From an uncultured Prevotella sp. (GTDB taxonomy: Bacteria > Bacteroidota > Bacteroidia > Bacteroidales > Bacteroidaceae): a stretch of DNA of 13,379 nucleotides. The stretch is taken from positions 1 to 13,379 of the forward strand of contig URDM01000079.1 in NCBI GenBank assembly GCA_900546575.1, given 5' to 3'. The notes beneath the pieces are model-generated. The model was given only the letters and a program-made list of their open reading frames with translations. It had not been told where the DNA came from and did not search any database. The translations under genes were made by a program, and so were the position numbers. This document shows, piece after piece, positions 1 through 6,437 of this stretch (positions are counted from its first letter, which is position 1; each line of letters starts with the position of its first letter).

Positions 1-19
1 AGTATCACAAATACCAATG

Positions 20-80
20 CGCCCTGCAAGGGCAAAAGCGTTAATTATCAATGCTTTTGCCCTTGCAGGGCGTTTTGTTT
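20..80 (+). terminator. Intrinsic terminator of a gene left of the window
   Basis: Two perfectly complementary 20-base arms (20-39 and 53-72) flank a 13-base spacer. In RNA the stem can extend inward by three more pairs, one of them G-U. The right arm runs directly into TTTTGTTT (73-80), while the left side is not T-rich on the other strand. This fits a Rho-independent terminator for a plus-strand gene ending before the window. Confidence 0.7.
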
Positions 81-98
81 GACTTTTGACAAACATCT

Positions 99-318
99 CT
101 CGTTCGTGCTTCGTTAGTCATTCGTTCATTCTTCGTTCATCCTCCGTAGTGAACTCGATCTACCTCCGTTGTGAACTCGATCTACCTCCGTTAACGAAGC
201 GATGACATAACGAAGGCATAACGGAGGTATAACGAAAGCATAACGGAGAGCAAACGGACATGAATCGAAGAGCGAACGAGAAGCAAACAGAGATGATACA
301 AAGAGCGAACGAGAAGCA
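99..318. repeat. Array of twenty degenerate 11-bp units with an orientation switch
   Basis: Reading from 99 in steps of 11, every unit keeps the same register through 318 and 18 of 20 units have CG at positions 3-4. Units on the left read TTCGTT or TCCGTT; units on the right (from about 198) read AACGAA or AACGGA, the reverse complement of the same motif. The switch falls at the palindrome CGTTAACG (189-196). Inside the array are a 22-bp direct repeat (141-162, 163-184) and an identical 19-bp copy pair (268-286, 301-319). The period is not a multiple of three, so it is not primarily a coding repeat. Function unknown; phased protein-binding sites or a degenerate dispersed repeat are both possible. 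Confidence 0.75.
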
Positions 319-583
319 ACTAAAGTATTTATCATTGAATTTATTGCTCTATAATTTATTAGTTTCATAAGATACAAACATTATATGATACAGATAAACA
401 CAAACCGTGATATTAATGCCAAGATAGTGATATAAAGCTCTGTTCTGCGTCATGAAACGATCGTATCATGCCTTGATATGATTATTTCATGCCTTGATAC
501 GACCGTTTCATGCCTTGATACGAAGACATTTCAACAAAAGGCTACCATCCAGCTATAGTAACAAACCATATTTCGGATGAAAT
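319..583. other. Non-coding stretch between repeat array and terminator
   Basis: This AT-rich stretch has no credible coding region on either strand. Apart from the 21-bp tandem repeats (458-520) I see no recognisable RNA gene, clear promoter or mobile element. It separates two facing transcription units that each end in their own terminator. Confidence 0.5.
458..520. repeat. Three tandem 21-bp repeats with core TCATGCCTTGATA
   Basis: The 13-base core TCATGCCTTGATA occurs identically at 466-478, 487-499 and 508-520, exactly 21 bp apart, each preceded by a more variable 8-base segment (CGATCGTA, TGATTATT, CGACCGTT). Spacing of 21 bp is two helical turns, so the cores would lie on one face of the DNA. 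A related TCATGAAACGA lies just upstream at 450. There are too few copies and no spacers of CRISPR size. Possible protein-binding sites; function unknown. Confidence 0.7.
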
Positions 584-615
584 AAAAAAAGGCGACGAAC
601 CGAAGTCCATCGCCT
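584..615 (-). terminator. Strong UUCG-tetraloop intrinsic terminator of the TonB cluster
   Basis: On the minus strand the sequence from 615 to 590 folds into an 11-bp stem (AGGCGATGGAC against GTTCGTCGCCT, with G-U pairs) closed by a C(UUCG)G tetraloop. Seven Ts follow (590-584). It lies 44 bases past the stop codon of the TPR gene and should end the whole minus-strand operon. Confidence 0.9.
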
Positions 616-658
616 AGAATATTATTCTTGTGCCTTTCAGCACTTGTTTACATTGAAA

Positions 659-2083
659 TTACTTGATAGAAAGAATCTGCTGTGCATTGGGATCGTCCGG
701 ACGAATCTCTGCGAGCTTCTGTGCCCAAGCCTTTGCCTCAGCCTTCTTGTCGTTCTGAATATAGTGAACTGCAAGATATGTGTAAGAGATAGCAAGCTTG
801 TTGAGCTCTGAAGCAGTCTTCTCAGCCTTCGGCTCTACGAGCGAGATGTACTGCTGGTAGTAAGGCAGAGCACGACCAACCTTAACATCAGAATTAATCT
901 GGTGGTTCATAAGAGCACGCTTCCATACTGCGTATGTTGCAGCATAGTCGTACTTCTCAGCCATGCGAGCATAAACCTTATCAGCATTCTCGAAAGCAGC
1001 CTTCTTAACTGCATCGGTAGCACCCTCTACTGAAGCCTCGTCAATGTAGATGTCGGCAAGAGCGTCGAGTTCCTTATATGTAGCATTCTCGCCTACCTCT
1101 GTGATGTACTGCTCCATTGCAGCAACAGCCTCAGGGAAGCGATGAGCCTTAACATACAGACCTGAGATAAGCTTGTTGGTCTCCTTGTTCTCCGGATCTA
1201 CCTCAGGGATATGCTTGTAAGCTGCGATAGCCTCGTCAAACTTACCTGTGTTCAAAAGAGCCTCAGCATAGTAGATGTAGTCGTTGGCTGTGTACTTGAT
1301 TGTATCAGTTGTGTTGAACAACTTGTTACCATAGTTAACAGCATCCTCATACTTCTTAACCTTATCTGAAGCATACATACCTACACGATAGAACGAAGAG
1401 TAATGAGGATATTTCTGAACACCAACAGCGATAAGCTGGAGTGTCTTATCATAATCCTCAAGCACGTATGCAGTAGATGCATAGTCGAAAAGGATATAAT
1501 CTTCGAGCGAATTAATGTTCTGAACCTTGCCGTAGTACTGGAGAGCAGTCTTCAACTTGTTGTTTGAAGAGTACATATAACCAGCAGCAGCATCAACAGG
1601 ATAGTCAGGCTTTACTGAACGAAGCTTCTCAAGCATGGCAACAGCACCATCAGCGTCTACCTTCTGGTAAACACGAGCATACTTAACATATGCTGTAGGA
1701 TCTTGAGGAGCCTGCTGTGTTGACATTTCATAGTAAGAAGCTGCCATACCACCATCGTCCTCTGCAGAAGCAATGTCACCACGAAGGATATAACCGGCTG
1801 ATACGTTCTTGCCTACCTTCATTGCCATATCAGCATAAGTCTTGGCCTGCTCATAATTCTTAGCAACAAGGAAAGCACGTCCGAGTCCGGCAAGAGCCTC
1901 AGCGTTCTTTTTATTTGCCTTAACAAAGTCCTTGATCTGCGCCTTAGCTGCAACTGCATCACCCTTGGCGTCAACTACTACTTTTGTAATGGCATCAACC
2001 TGCGATTTAACGTCCTGTGCCATTGATGGAGCAGCGATGCTGAGCATCAAAGCTCCTGCTACGAGATATTTAATTGCTTTCAT
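659..2083 (-). CDS. Exported tetratricopeptide-repeat protein
   Basis: A 474-residue protein with a signal peptide (about 1-22, hydrophobic core then SMA before QDVK), so it is probably periplasmic. The rest is almost entirely helical TPR-like repeats: Ala/Tyr-rich pairs of helices such as ALAGLGRAFLVAKNYEQAKTY near 63-83, repeated to about residue 470. TPR proteins are scaffolds for protein-protein contacts; no catalytic domain is visible. It is the last gene of the exbB-exbD-exbD-tonB-PstS-like cluster, 69 bases after its neighbour and followed by a strong terminator. A TACATTTG element 22 bases upstream may also give it its own promoter. The context suggests a periplasmic partner of the TonB machinery or of the preceding lipoprotein, but that is inference. 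The specific function is not known to me. Confidence 0.9.
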   Translation of the reverse strand: MKAIKYLVAGALMLSIAAPSMAQDVKSQVDAITKVVVDAKGDAVAAKAQIKDFVKANKKNAEALAGLGRAFLVAKNYEQAKTYADMAMKVGKNVSAGYILRGDIASAEDDGGMAASYYEMSTQQAPQDPTAYVKYARVYQKVDADGAVAMLEKLRSVKPDYPVDAAAGYMYSSNNKLKTALQYYGKVQNINSLEDYILFDYASTAYVLEDYDKTLQLIAVGVQKYPHYSSFYRVGMYASDKVKKYEDAVNYGNKLFNTTDTIKYTANDYIYYAEALLNTGKFDEAIAAYKHIPEVDPENKETNKLISGLYVKAHRFPEAVAAMEQYITEVGENATYKELDALADIYIDEASVEGATDAVKKAAFENADKVYARMAEKYDYAATYAVWKRALMNHQINSDVKVGRALPYYQQYISLVEPKAEKTASELNKLAISYTYLAVHYIQNDKKAEAKAWAQKLAEIRPDDPNAQQILSIK

Positions 2084-2104
2084 AATTCTATTTGTTTAAA
2101 TGTT

Positions 2105-2112
2105 CAAATGTA
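2105..2112 (-). promoter_or_regulatory. Possible -7 element for the TPR gene
   Basis: On the minus strand this reads TACATTTG, matching the Bacteroidetes -7 consensus TAnnTTTG, about 22 bases before the start codon. No convincing -33 TTTG is found at the usual 19-21 bp spacing (a TTTG lies only 13 bp upstream), so this is a weak call. Confidence 0.3.
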
Positions 2113-2152
2113 TAAAGCCGTGGGGCAAAAGCTATTGTTTAATTAAAGGATT

Positions 2153-3124
2153 CTAATACGGTTTGTTGTTCACATTGACATCGCGGATTGCAATCTCACC
2201 ACGAGTAGGCAGCAGACCTGCCTTAAACACGATGAGCTGACCACGGGGCGACTCAATAAAGTGAGCAAACCCCCAAGGAAGTCCACGCTTAGGATCGTTA
2301 AGCAAAGCATAGATAGTACGCACAAACGGATAGCGACCGTTGAGCAACCATGCCTGATAAGGTTTCCACGAGTTCATTGGAGTGGCCTTGTCGAGTTTAG
2401 AAACTGACATTACGGTGATGGCCTTGTTCCAAGTTGTATTGGTAGAGTCACGCTTGTCATTGAGCCAATTGCTGCCTATTATACCAATCGCATTGGGAGT
2501 ACGCGCTACATAGTCAATAACATCCTTTGAGTCTTTAGCTGCAAACACGTTAGGACTATTTATTGGCTTGCCACCGAGAATTGAGTCACAGCAATAGTCG
2601 ACAGCTGCCGACTTCTTGTTGTCGAAACATACCCAAATCTCACCAAGCTTAGAACCAGGGTTTACCTCGTTCCATCGTGTCTTCTTACCAGATAGCACAG
2701 CCTTAATATCATTGACTGTGATACACGAATCGAGGTTACTATTGTTGCAGATGAGAGCCATACCATCGTATGCAAGAGGCACAGCCTCGGGCAACTGGTC
2801 GGTTCCCTTCAGATAATCATATTCTTTTTTAGTGAAGTTACGTGCCGTAATGGTGAGCATCACCTTATTCTTAAGAAGCATGTTAACGCCATCTACCTCG
2901 TTAGTATAGATAGGCTTTACCATTGCCTCAGGACACTGCATCTCAAAAACCTGCTTCAGTTCGTCAACAATCGGACTGAAACTCTCATCGGCTGCAAAGC
3001 TAATCACACCCGAAGAGTTGGTGTCTGTGCGGCCATCCTTACGCTTCTGCTGTCCGCATGAAACGAAGACGAAAGCCACAAGGGCTAATCCTACTATGAA
3101 TTTGAAGGATAAGTTCTTTCTCAT
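2153..3124 (-). CDS. PstS-like phosphate-family solute-binding lipoprotein (orphan)
   Basis: A 323-residue protein with a lipoprotein signal: basic start, hydrophobic stretch 8-22 and lipobox VFVSC with Cys23 as the lipidated residue. The next residues (GQQKRKDGR) are basic, unlike the acidic surface-export signal of Bacteroidetes lipoproteins, so periplasmic retention is more likely. The mature part resembles the PstS-type periplasmic binding fold: a ligand-loop-like segment near 45-56 (ADESFSPIVDEL), a hinge region near 118-128, the segment DIKAVLSGKKTRWNEV (139-154), and YPFVRTIYALLND (265-277). No PstC, PstA or PstB gene is nearby; instead it follows tonB and precedes a TPR gene. Phosphate import is therefore doubtful and a sensing or envelope role is possible. 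A structured leader lies between it and tonB. Confidence 0.85.
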   Translation of the reverse strand: MRKNLSFKFIVGLALVAFVFVSCGQQKRKDGRTDTNSSGVISFAADESFSPIVDELKQVFEMQCPEAMVKPIYTNEVDGVNMLLKNKVMLTITARNFTKKEYDYLKGTDQLPEAVPLAYDGMALICNNSNLDSCITVNDIKAVLSGKKTRWNEVNPGSKLGEIWVCFDNKKSAAVDYCCDSILGGKPINSPNVFAAKDSKDVIDYVARTPNAIGIIGSNWLNDKRDSTNTTWNKAITVMSVSKLDKATPMNSWKPYQAWLLNGRYPFVRTIYALLNDPKRGLPWGFAHFIESPRGQLIVFKAGLLPTRGEIAIRDVNVNNKPY

Positions 3125-3140
3125 TATTCCTATGAATAAA

Positions 3141-3237
3141 AATAATGGCGTTATTCGTTTATTGGAAATAACGCCGCTGTGTCTTGTTGTTTCTAAATGT
3201 TGCCACCGGGCAACTCCTCCTTATATAGAGGAATTGC
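3141..3237 (-). promoter_or_regulatory. Structured leader or attenuator between tonB and the PstS-like gene
   Basis: On the minus strand three hairpins occur in order. First, a 10-bp stem (3228-3237 with 3210-3219, one G-U pair) buries AAGGAGGAG, a perfect Shine-Dalgarno sequence (3214-3222). Second, a 6-bp stem (3209-3214 with 3199-3204) overlaps and excludes the first. Third, a perfect 9-bp stem (3167-3175 with 3147-3155) is followed by the U-rich ATTATTTTTATT, like an intrinsic terminator. A GTG seven bases after the Shine-Dalgarno opens a 15-codon frame (3206-3159) whose stop lies in the loop of the third hairpin. I see no promoter between this hairpin and the gene, so transcription must pass it. 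Attenuation is inferred; a simple partial terminator is the plainer alternative. Confidence 0.45.
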
Positions 3238-3262
3238 TCGGCTGCAACTATATCAGTTAATA

Positions 3263-4093
3263 TTACTGTAAGCGGAATGTTACAGGTACCTGGTACTTAA
3301 CACGAACAGCTGAGCCATTCTGCTTACCAGGAGTCCAACGTGGCATACCCTTAACCACGCGCATAGCCTCACGGTCGAGTGACGGGTCAACCGAACGCAA
3401 TACGTTAACGTCGGTGATAGAACCATCACGTTCTACAACGAAGCCAACAACAACACGTCCCTGTACGCCGTTCTCGGCAGCTACAGTCGGGTAGTGAATG
3501 TTGTCACGAAGATAAGCCATAAGAGCTGCATCGCCACCAGGGAAGAGAGGCATCTGCTCTACTACGGTAAAGATCTTGGTCTCCTCCACATGCTTAGGAG
3601 GTTCTGGAGCCTTGATTTCTTCCTTAGCCTTGAGCACTGCGCCACCAACCTCGTCGTTACCCTCAACGTTGAAGGTACCGATAGCCTTGGTACTCTTCTC
3701 TACTTCCTCAAGCTTAATCTCGTCTTCTTCCTTTACCTCTTCGTCCTTCTTAATGACAGGAGCGGTAAACTTAACTGAAGACTTAACCTGCTCAACAACC
3801 TTTTCAGGTTCGGTACGTATAACTTCCTTCTTTTCTACCTTAGCTTCCTTCTTCTTATCCTGGAGACGAGCCAGCTCGACAGCCTGAGTATTCTCAACAG
3901 TTTTGTTGGCCTGTGCCATTTTCTGAAGTTGGAGTCCGAGGAAAAGGAGTACTGCAGCAAGGGCTACGATAATGATGGACCACACGTTACGCTTGGTAGT
4001 ACCCTTGCGCAACTTGTAGGCTCCATATGCCTGGTTTCTGCCCTCAAAGACGAGGTCAGTCCATTCATTGGATATCAAATCTATTTTTGACAT
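3263..4093 (-). CDS. tonB: Energy transducer TonB
   Basis: A 276-residue TonB-family protein that links the inner-membrane ExbB/ExbD motor to outer-membrane TonB-dependent receptors. Residues 1-36 form a cytoplasmic extension with the segment FEGRNQAYGAYKLR, seen in many Bacteroidetes TonBs. One membrane helix spans about 37-56. The periplasmic linker (57-170) is rich in Lys and Glu (KKKEAKVEKKEV and similar) with only a few prolines, unlike the Pro-Glu/Pro-Lys linker of E. coli TonB. The TonB C-terminal domain covers about 177-276, with FPGGDAALMAYLRDNIHYP, GVQGRVVVGFVVERDGSITDV and a final VPVTFRLQ strand. It starts 34 bases after the second exbD in the same direction, consistent with one operon supplying a complete transducer. 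Confidence 0.93.
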   Translation of the reverse strand: MSKIDLISNEWTDLVFEGRNQAYGAYKLRKGTTKRNVWSIIIVALAAVLLFLGLQLQKMAQANKTVENTQAVELARLQDKKKEAKVEKKEVIRTEPEKVVEQVKSSVKFTAPVIKKDEEVKEEDEIKLEEVEKSTKAIGTFNVEGNDEVGGAVLKAKEEIKAPEPPKHVEETKIFTVVEQMPLFPGGDAALMAYLRDNIHYPTVAAENGVQGRVVVGFVVERDGSITDVNVLRSVDPSLDREAMRVVKGMPRWTPGKQNGSAVRVKYQVPVTFRLQ

Positions 4094-4127
4094 TTCTTTG
4101 TCCTTTCTTTAATTATTAGTCATTGAA

Positions 4128-4775
4128 TTACTTAATGCCGCGTTTTGCAAGCAATGCTTCATCCTGCGGATTAATCTTGTCAATGACATACGTACCAATA
4201 CTGCAGATAGTCATTTCGTCCAAAGCGTCTACCATATTCTTATAAGAAGCGCCATCAGTACACTTGATAATGATGGTCATGGTAGGAACCTTACCATTCT
4301 CGAGTTCACCCTTCTTGATTTTGCTCAACATAGCGTCGTAAACGCTGTCAGGATAAGCTGCCGGATTGGCGAGCTTCTTCTGGTCGAGGCGAATCTTGGC
4401 AGCCATAATGTCAGCAACTGGAGTAGAACCGTCCTCTGTAACGTGCTTGATAAGCACCTCACGGATACCGTCCTTGCCCCATGAAGTCTCCTTCAGGCAT
4501 GTGGGATCGTCGTAGTTAGGTATACCATCGACATGGTAGATTTTGTCATTACCGCATACAAAGATAGTAACGGTCTGAGAAGCTTTGGCCGCGTTGCGGT
4601 CCTGATCTGAGATGTTCTTATCGTTCGAAGGCATAGTCAAGTTCATCGTCTGGGGTTTAGCCAAAGATGTACAGAGCATGAAGAACGTGATAAGAAGCAT
4701 CATCATGTCCACCATAGGCGTGAAGTCCACGCGGGTGTTCATTTTTTTCTGTCTGCTTGCTTTTTTCTTTGCCAT
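4128..4775 (-). CDS. exbD: ExbD-family biopolymer transport protein, second copy
   Basis: A 215-residue inner-membrane protein of the ExbD/TolR family, a subunit of the proton-driven ExbB-ExbD motor. A basic N-terminus (KKKASRQKK) precedes a single membrane helix (about 21-40) in FTPMVDMMMLLITFFML; Asp23 is at the position of the essential proton-carrying aspartate of ExbD. The periplasmic domain ends with the typical IIIKCTDGASYKNMVDALDEM. It is longer than E. coli ExbD (about 140 residues) because of an insert in the periplasmic part (about 60-150). It begins only three bases after the stop of the upstream exbD. A rare strong Shine-Dalgarno (GGAGGAG, 4788-4782) formed by the last Glu codons of that gene sits six bases before the ATG, suggesting translational coupling. 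Confidence 0.93.
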   Translation of the reverse strand: MAKKKASRQKKMNTRVDFTPMVDMMMLLITFFMLCTSLAKPQTMNLTMPSNDKNISDQDRNAAKASQTVTIFVCGNDKIYHVDGIPNYDDPTCLKETSWGKDGIREVLIKHVTEDGSTPVADIMAAKIRLDQKKLANPAAYPDSVYDAMLSKIKKGELENGKVPTMTIIIKCTDGASYKNMVDALDEMTICSIGTYVIDKINPQDEALLAKRGIK

Positions 4776-4778
4776 GTC

Positions 4779-5399
4779 TTACTCCTCCGAATTTGATTTA
4801 AGCGACGTAATCAGGAAGTAACGGTTCTCGTTCATATCCTGAAGCTCAGACATCATTTTCTTGATGACCTTGTACGGTGTGCCAGCGTCGGCCTTGATAG
4901 CCAACTTCATGTCAGCACCGTTGTTGTCGCGTGCCATTTTAACCCAGTCCTGGAACTGGCTCATCATTGAGCCAGTCTTGGTGCTGTCGGTAGGAATACC
5001 CTTGACAGCCTGGTACTCATTCAATTTGTCGCCCAAGCTCAGTGCGCTTGCCAAATCCTGCATATCAACGCCTAATGAAGCAGCGCCCTGTGCGGTCTCA
5101 AACTGCTTCTTAGTAAGCTGTACGCCATACTGATCGGCCATGCCCTGAACGAGGTCGCCCATCTTCTTAGGGTTATCCATACCCACGAAGATACGGCCTT
5201 CCTTATCGCAGAGAATTGTCAGGACGTTTGTCTCCGGTACCTTGATTTCAGATACCGAGCCCGGTGTAACGACCTTCACAGCCTCGTTCTTCACGAATGT
5301 TGATGTCAACATGAAGAAGGTAAGCAAGAGGACCATCACGTCGGACATAGGAGTCATATCTATCCAGACATCCGCTTTCTTAACTTTTACTTTACCCAT
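4779..5399 (-). CDS. exbD: ExbD-family biopolymer transport protein, first copy
   Basis: A 206-residue ExbD/TolR-family inner-membrane protein. After a short basic stretch the membrane helix (about 18-37) contains IDMTPMSDVMVLLLTFFML; Asp20 matches the conserved proton-relay aspartate. The periplasmic part ends in LAIKADAGTPYKVIKKMMSELQDM, the usual ExbD C-terminal motif. Its sequence differs clearly from the second ExbD downstream, especially in the middle of the periplasmic domain, so the pair is an old duplication and may form a mixed ExbD dimer in the ExbB pore. It lies 30 bases after exbB and 3 bases before the next exbD. Confidence 0.93.
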   Translation of the reverse strand: MGKVKVKKADVWIDMTPMSDVMVLLLTFFMLTSTFVKNEAVKVVTPGSVSEIKVPETNVLTILCDKEGRIFVGMDNPKKMGDLVQGMADQYGVQLTKKQFETAQGAASLGVDMQDLASALSLGDKLNEYQAVKGIPTDSTKTGSMMSQFQDWVKMARDNNGADMKLAIKADAGTPYKVIKKMMSELQDMNENRYFLITSLKSNSEE

Positions 5400-5429
5400 A
5401 ATGATAAATGTTTTAAAGGGTTAGTAAAA

Positions 5430-6269
5430 TTAAGCCTCGTCTCCGTGATTTGCTTCGTATGTCTGAGCAATAGTGTAACCTACTTCGTCAAGCGCGTATG
5501 TCAGCTTATCAATCTTGTTTGAATAGTAGTTGTAAGAAACTACTGCGAACCAAGATGTCAAAATACCAGATGCGGTATTTACAAGGGCCTCAGAAATACC
5601 CTCAGAGAGCTGGAGTGAGTCACCACCACCACCTGAAGCAAGAGCGGCGAATGAACGGATCATACCTACTACAGTACCGAAAAGAGCGGTAAGAGTACCG
5701 AGAGTAACGATAGTAGCAAGGATAGGCATGTTCATCTGGAGTGTAGGCATCTCGAGCTGAGTAGCCTCCTCGTGAGCCTGCTGAATCTTAGCTACCTTAG
5801 CAGCACGCTTGAGGTTAGGAGTATTCTCCATTTCCTTGTAAGCAGCGATAGAAGCGCCAACTACGTTAGCAACACAACCCTGCTGCTTGTCACAGATCTG
5901 CTGAGCCTTAGCCATATCACCAGCAGTGATAGCCTGCTTAACAGAGATAACGAATTTGCCGAGTGAGCTCTTACCGAAAGCGGTGCGAAGAGCGAAGAAG
6001 CGCTCGATAGAGAGAGCGATTACAGTAAAGAGCAATGTAATGATCACAGGAACGACGATACCACCTTTGTACACTGTACCGAGAAGGCTACCGTCCTTAA
6101 CAGCGTTTGCAGGGTCTCCACCTACGAAGTTGTCAGGGTTTCCAAGCACGAACTTGAAGAAACACACTGCGAGGATGAAACATGCAACGATAATCCAAAT
6201 TGCGTCTCTAACTCCCTGGAATCCTGAAGATTTCTTCTTAGGATTCGCTTTAGCTTGTGTAGTTGCCAT
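5430..6269 (-). CDS. exbB: ExbB/TolQ/MotA-family proton channel
   Basis: A 279-residue inner-membrane protein forming the pentameric channel of the TonB motor. Predicted membrane helices are at about 24-42, 70-90, 182-205 and 226-248; the first is extra compared with the three-helix E. coli ExbB. The family signature is at 189-207 (TLGTLTALFGTVVGMIRSF) and 223-237 (EGISEALVNTASGIL), with Thr232 in the pore-lining helix. The cytoplasmic loop (91-180) is helical and charged. It is the first gene of the minus-strand cluster and follows a 168-base gap carrying a good -7 element within a long inverted repeat, so the operon promoter is probably there. Confidence 0.93.
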   Translation of the reverse strand: MATTQAKANPKKKSSGFQGVRDAIWIIVACFILAVCFFKFVLGNPDNFVGGDPANAVKDGSLLGTVYKGGIVVPVIITLLFTVIALSIERFFALRTAFGKSSLGKFVISVKQAITAGDMAKAQQICDKQQGCVANVVGASIAAYKEMENTPNLKRAAKVAKIQQAHEEATQLEMPTLQMNMPILATIVTLGTLTALFGTVVGMIRSFAALASGGGGDSLQLSEGISEALVNTASGILTSWFAVVSYNYYSNKIDKLTYALDEVGYTIAQTYEANHGDEA

Positions 6270-6361
6270 AATTTTTTGTAGAATTTAATAAGTTATTAAT
6301 GGTTAAAAATTTATCCGTTATTTAAATGGTTAATATATTGTCCGCGCAAATACATTATATC

Positions 6362-6402
6362 TGCCATTGTTTGCGCTTCGGCAAAGTTAGCAAATAATGG
6401 CA
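6362..6402 (-). promoter_or_regulatory. Promoter of the exbB operon inside a 13-bp inverted repeat
   Basis: On the minus strand 6389-6382 reads TAACTTTG, a perfect match to TAnnTTTG, about 113 bases before the exbB start. It lies in the spacer of an inverted repeat with 13-bp arms (6362-6374 and 6390-6402, one mismatch). The expected start of transcription, near 6375, falls at the edge of the downstream arm. No clear -33 TTTG is present. The arms could be an operator for a dimeric regulator; which one is unknown. Confidence 0.5.
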
Positions 6403-6437
6403 AATAAATATGTGTTTGAGCGGTCTTTAACATTTTT

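Noticed and set aside
126..377. Minus-strand open frame of 83 codons with repeated SRSLF
   Set aside because: It is produced by the 11-bp DNA repeat (33 bases give an 11-residue repeat in any open frame) and lacks a recognisable domain or initiation signals.
458..520. CRISPR array
   Set aside because: Only three copies, a 13-base core with 8-base spacers, and no cas genes in the window.
3141..3175. Simple end-of-operon terminator after tonB
   Set aside because: The hairpin and U-rich run fit, but no promoter is visible between it and the PstS-like start 17-20 bases away, so full termination would leave that gene unexpressed. I kept it as a leader or attenuator instead.
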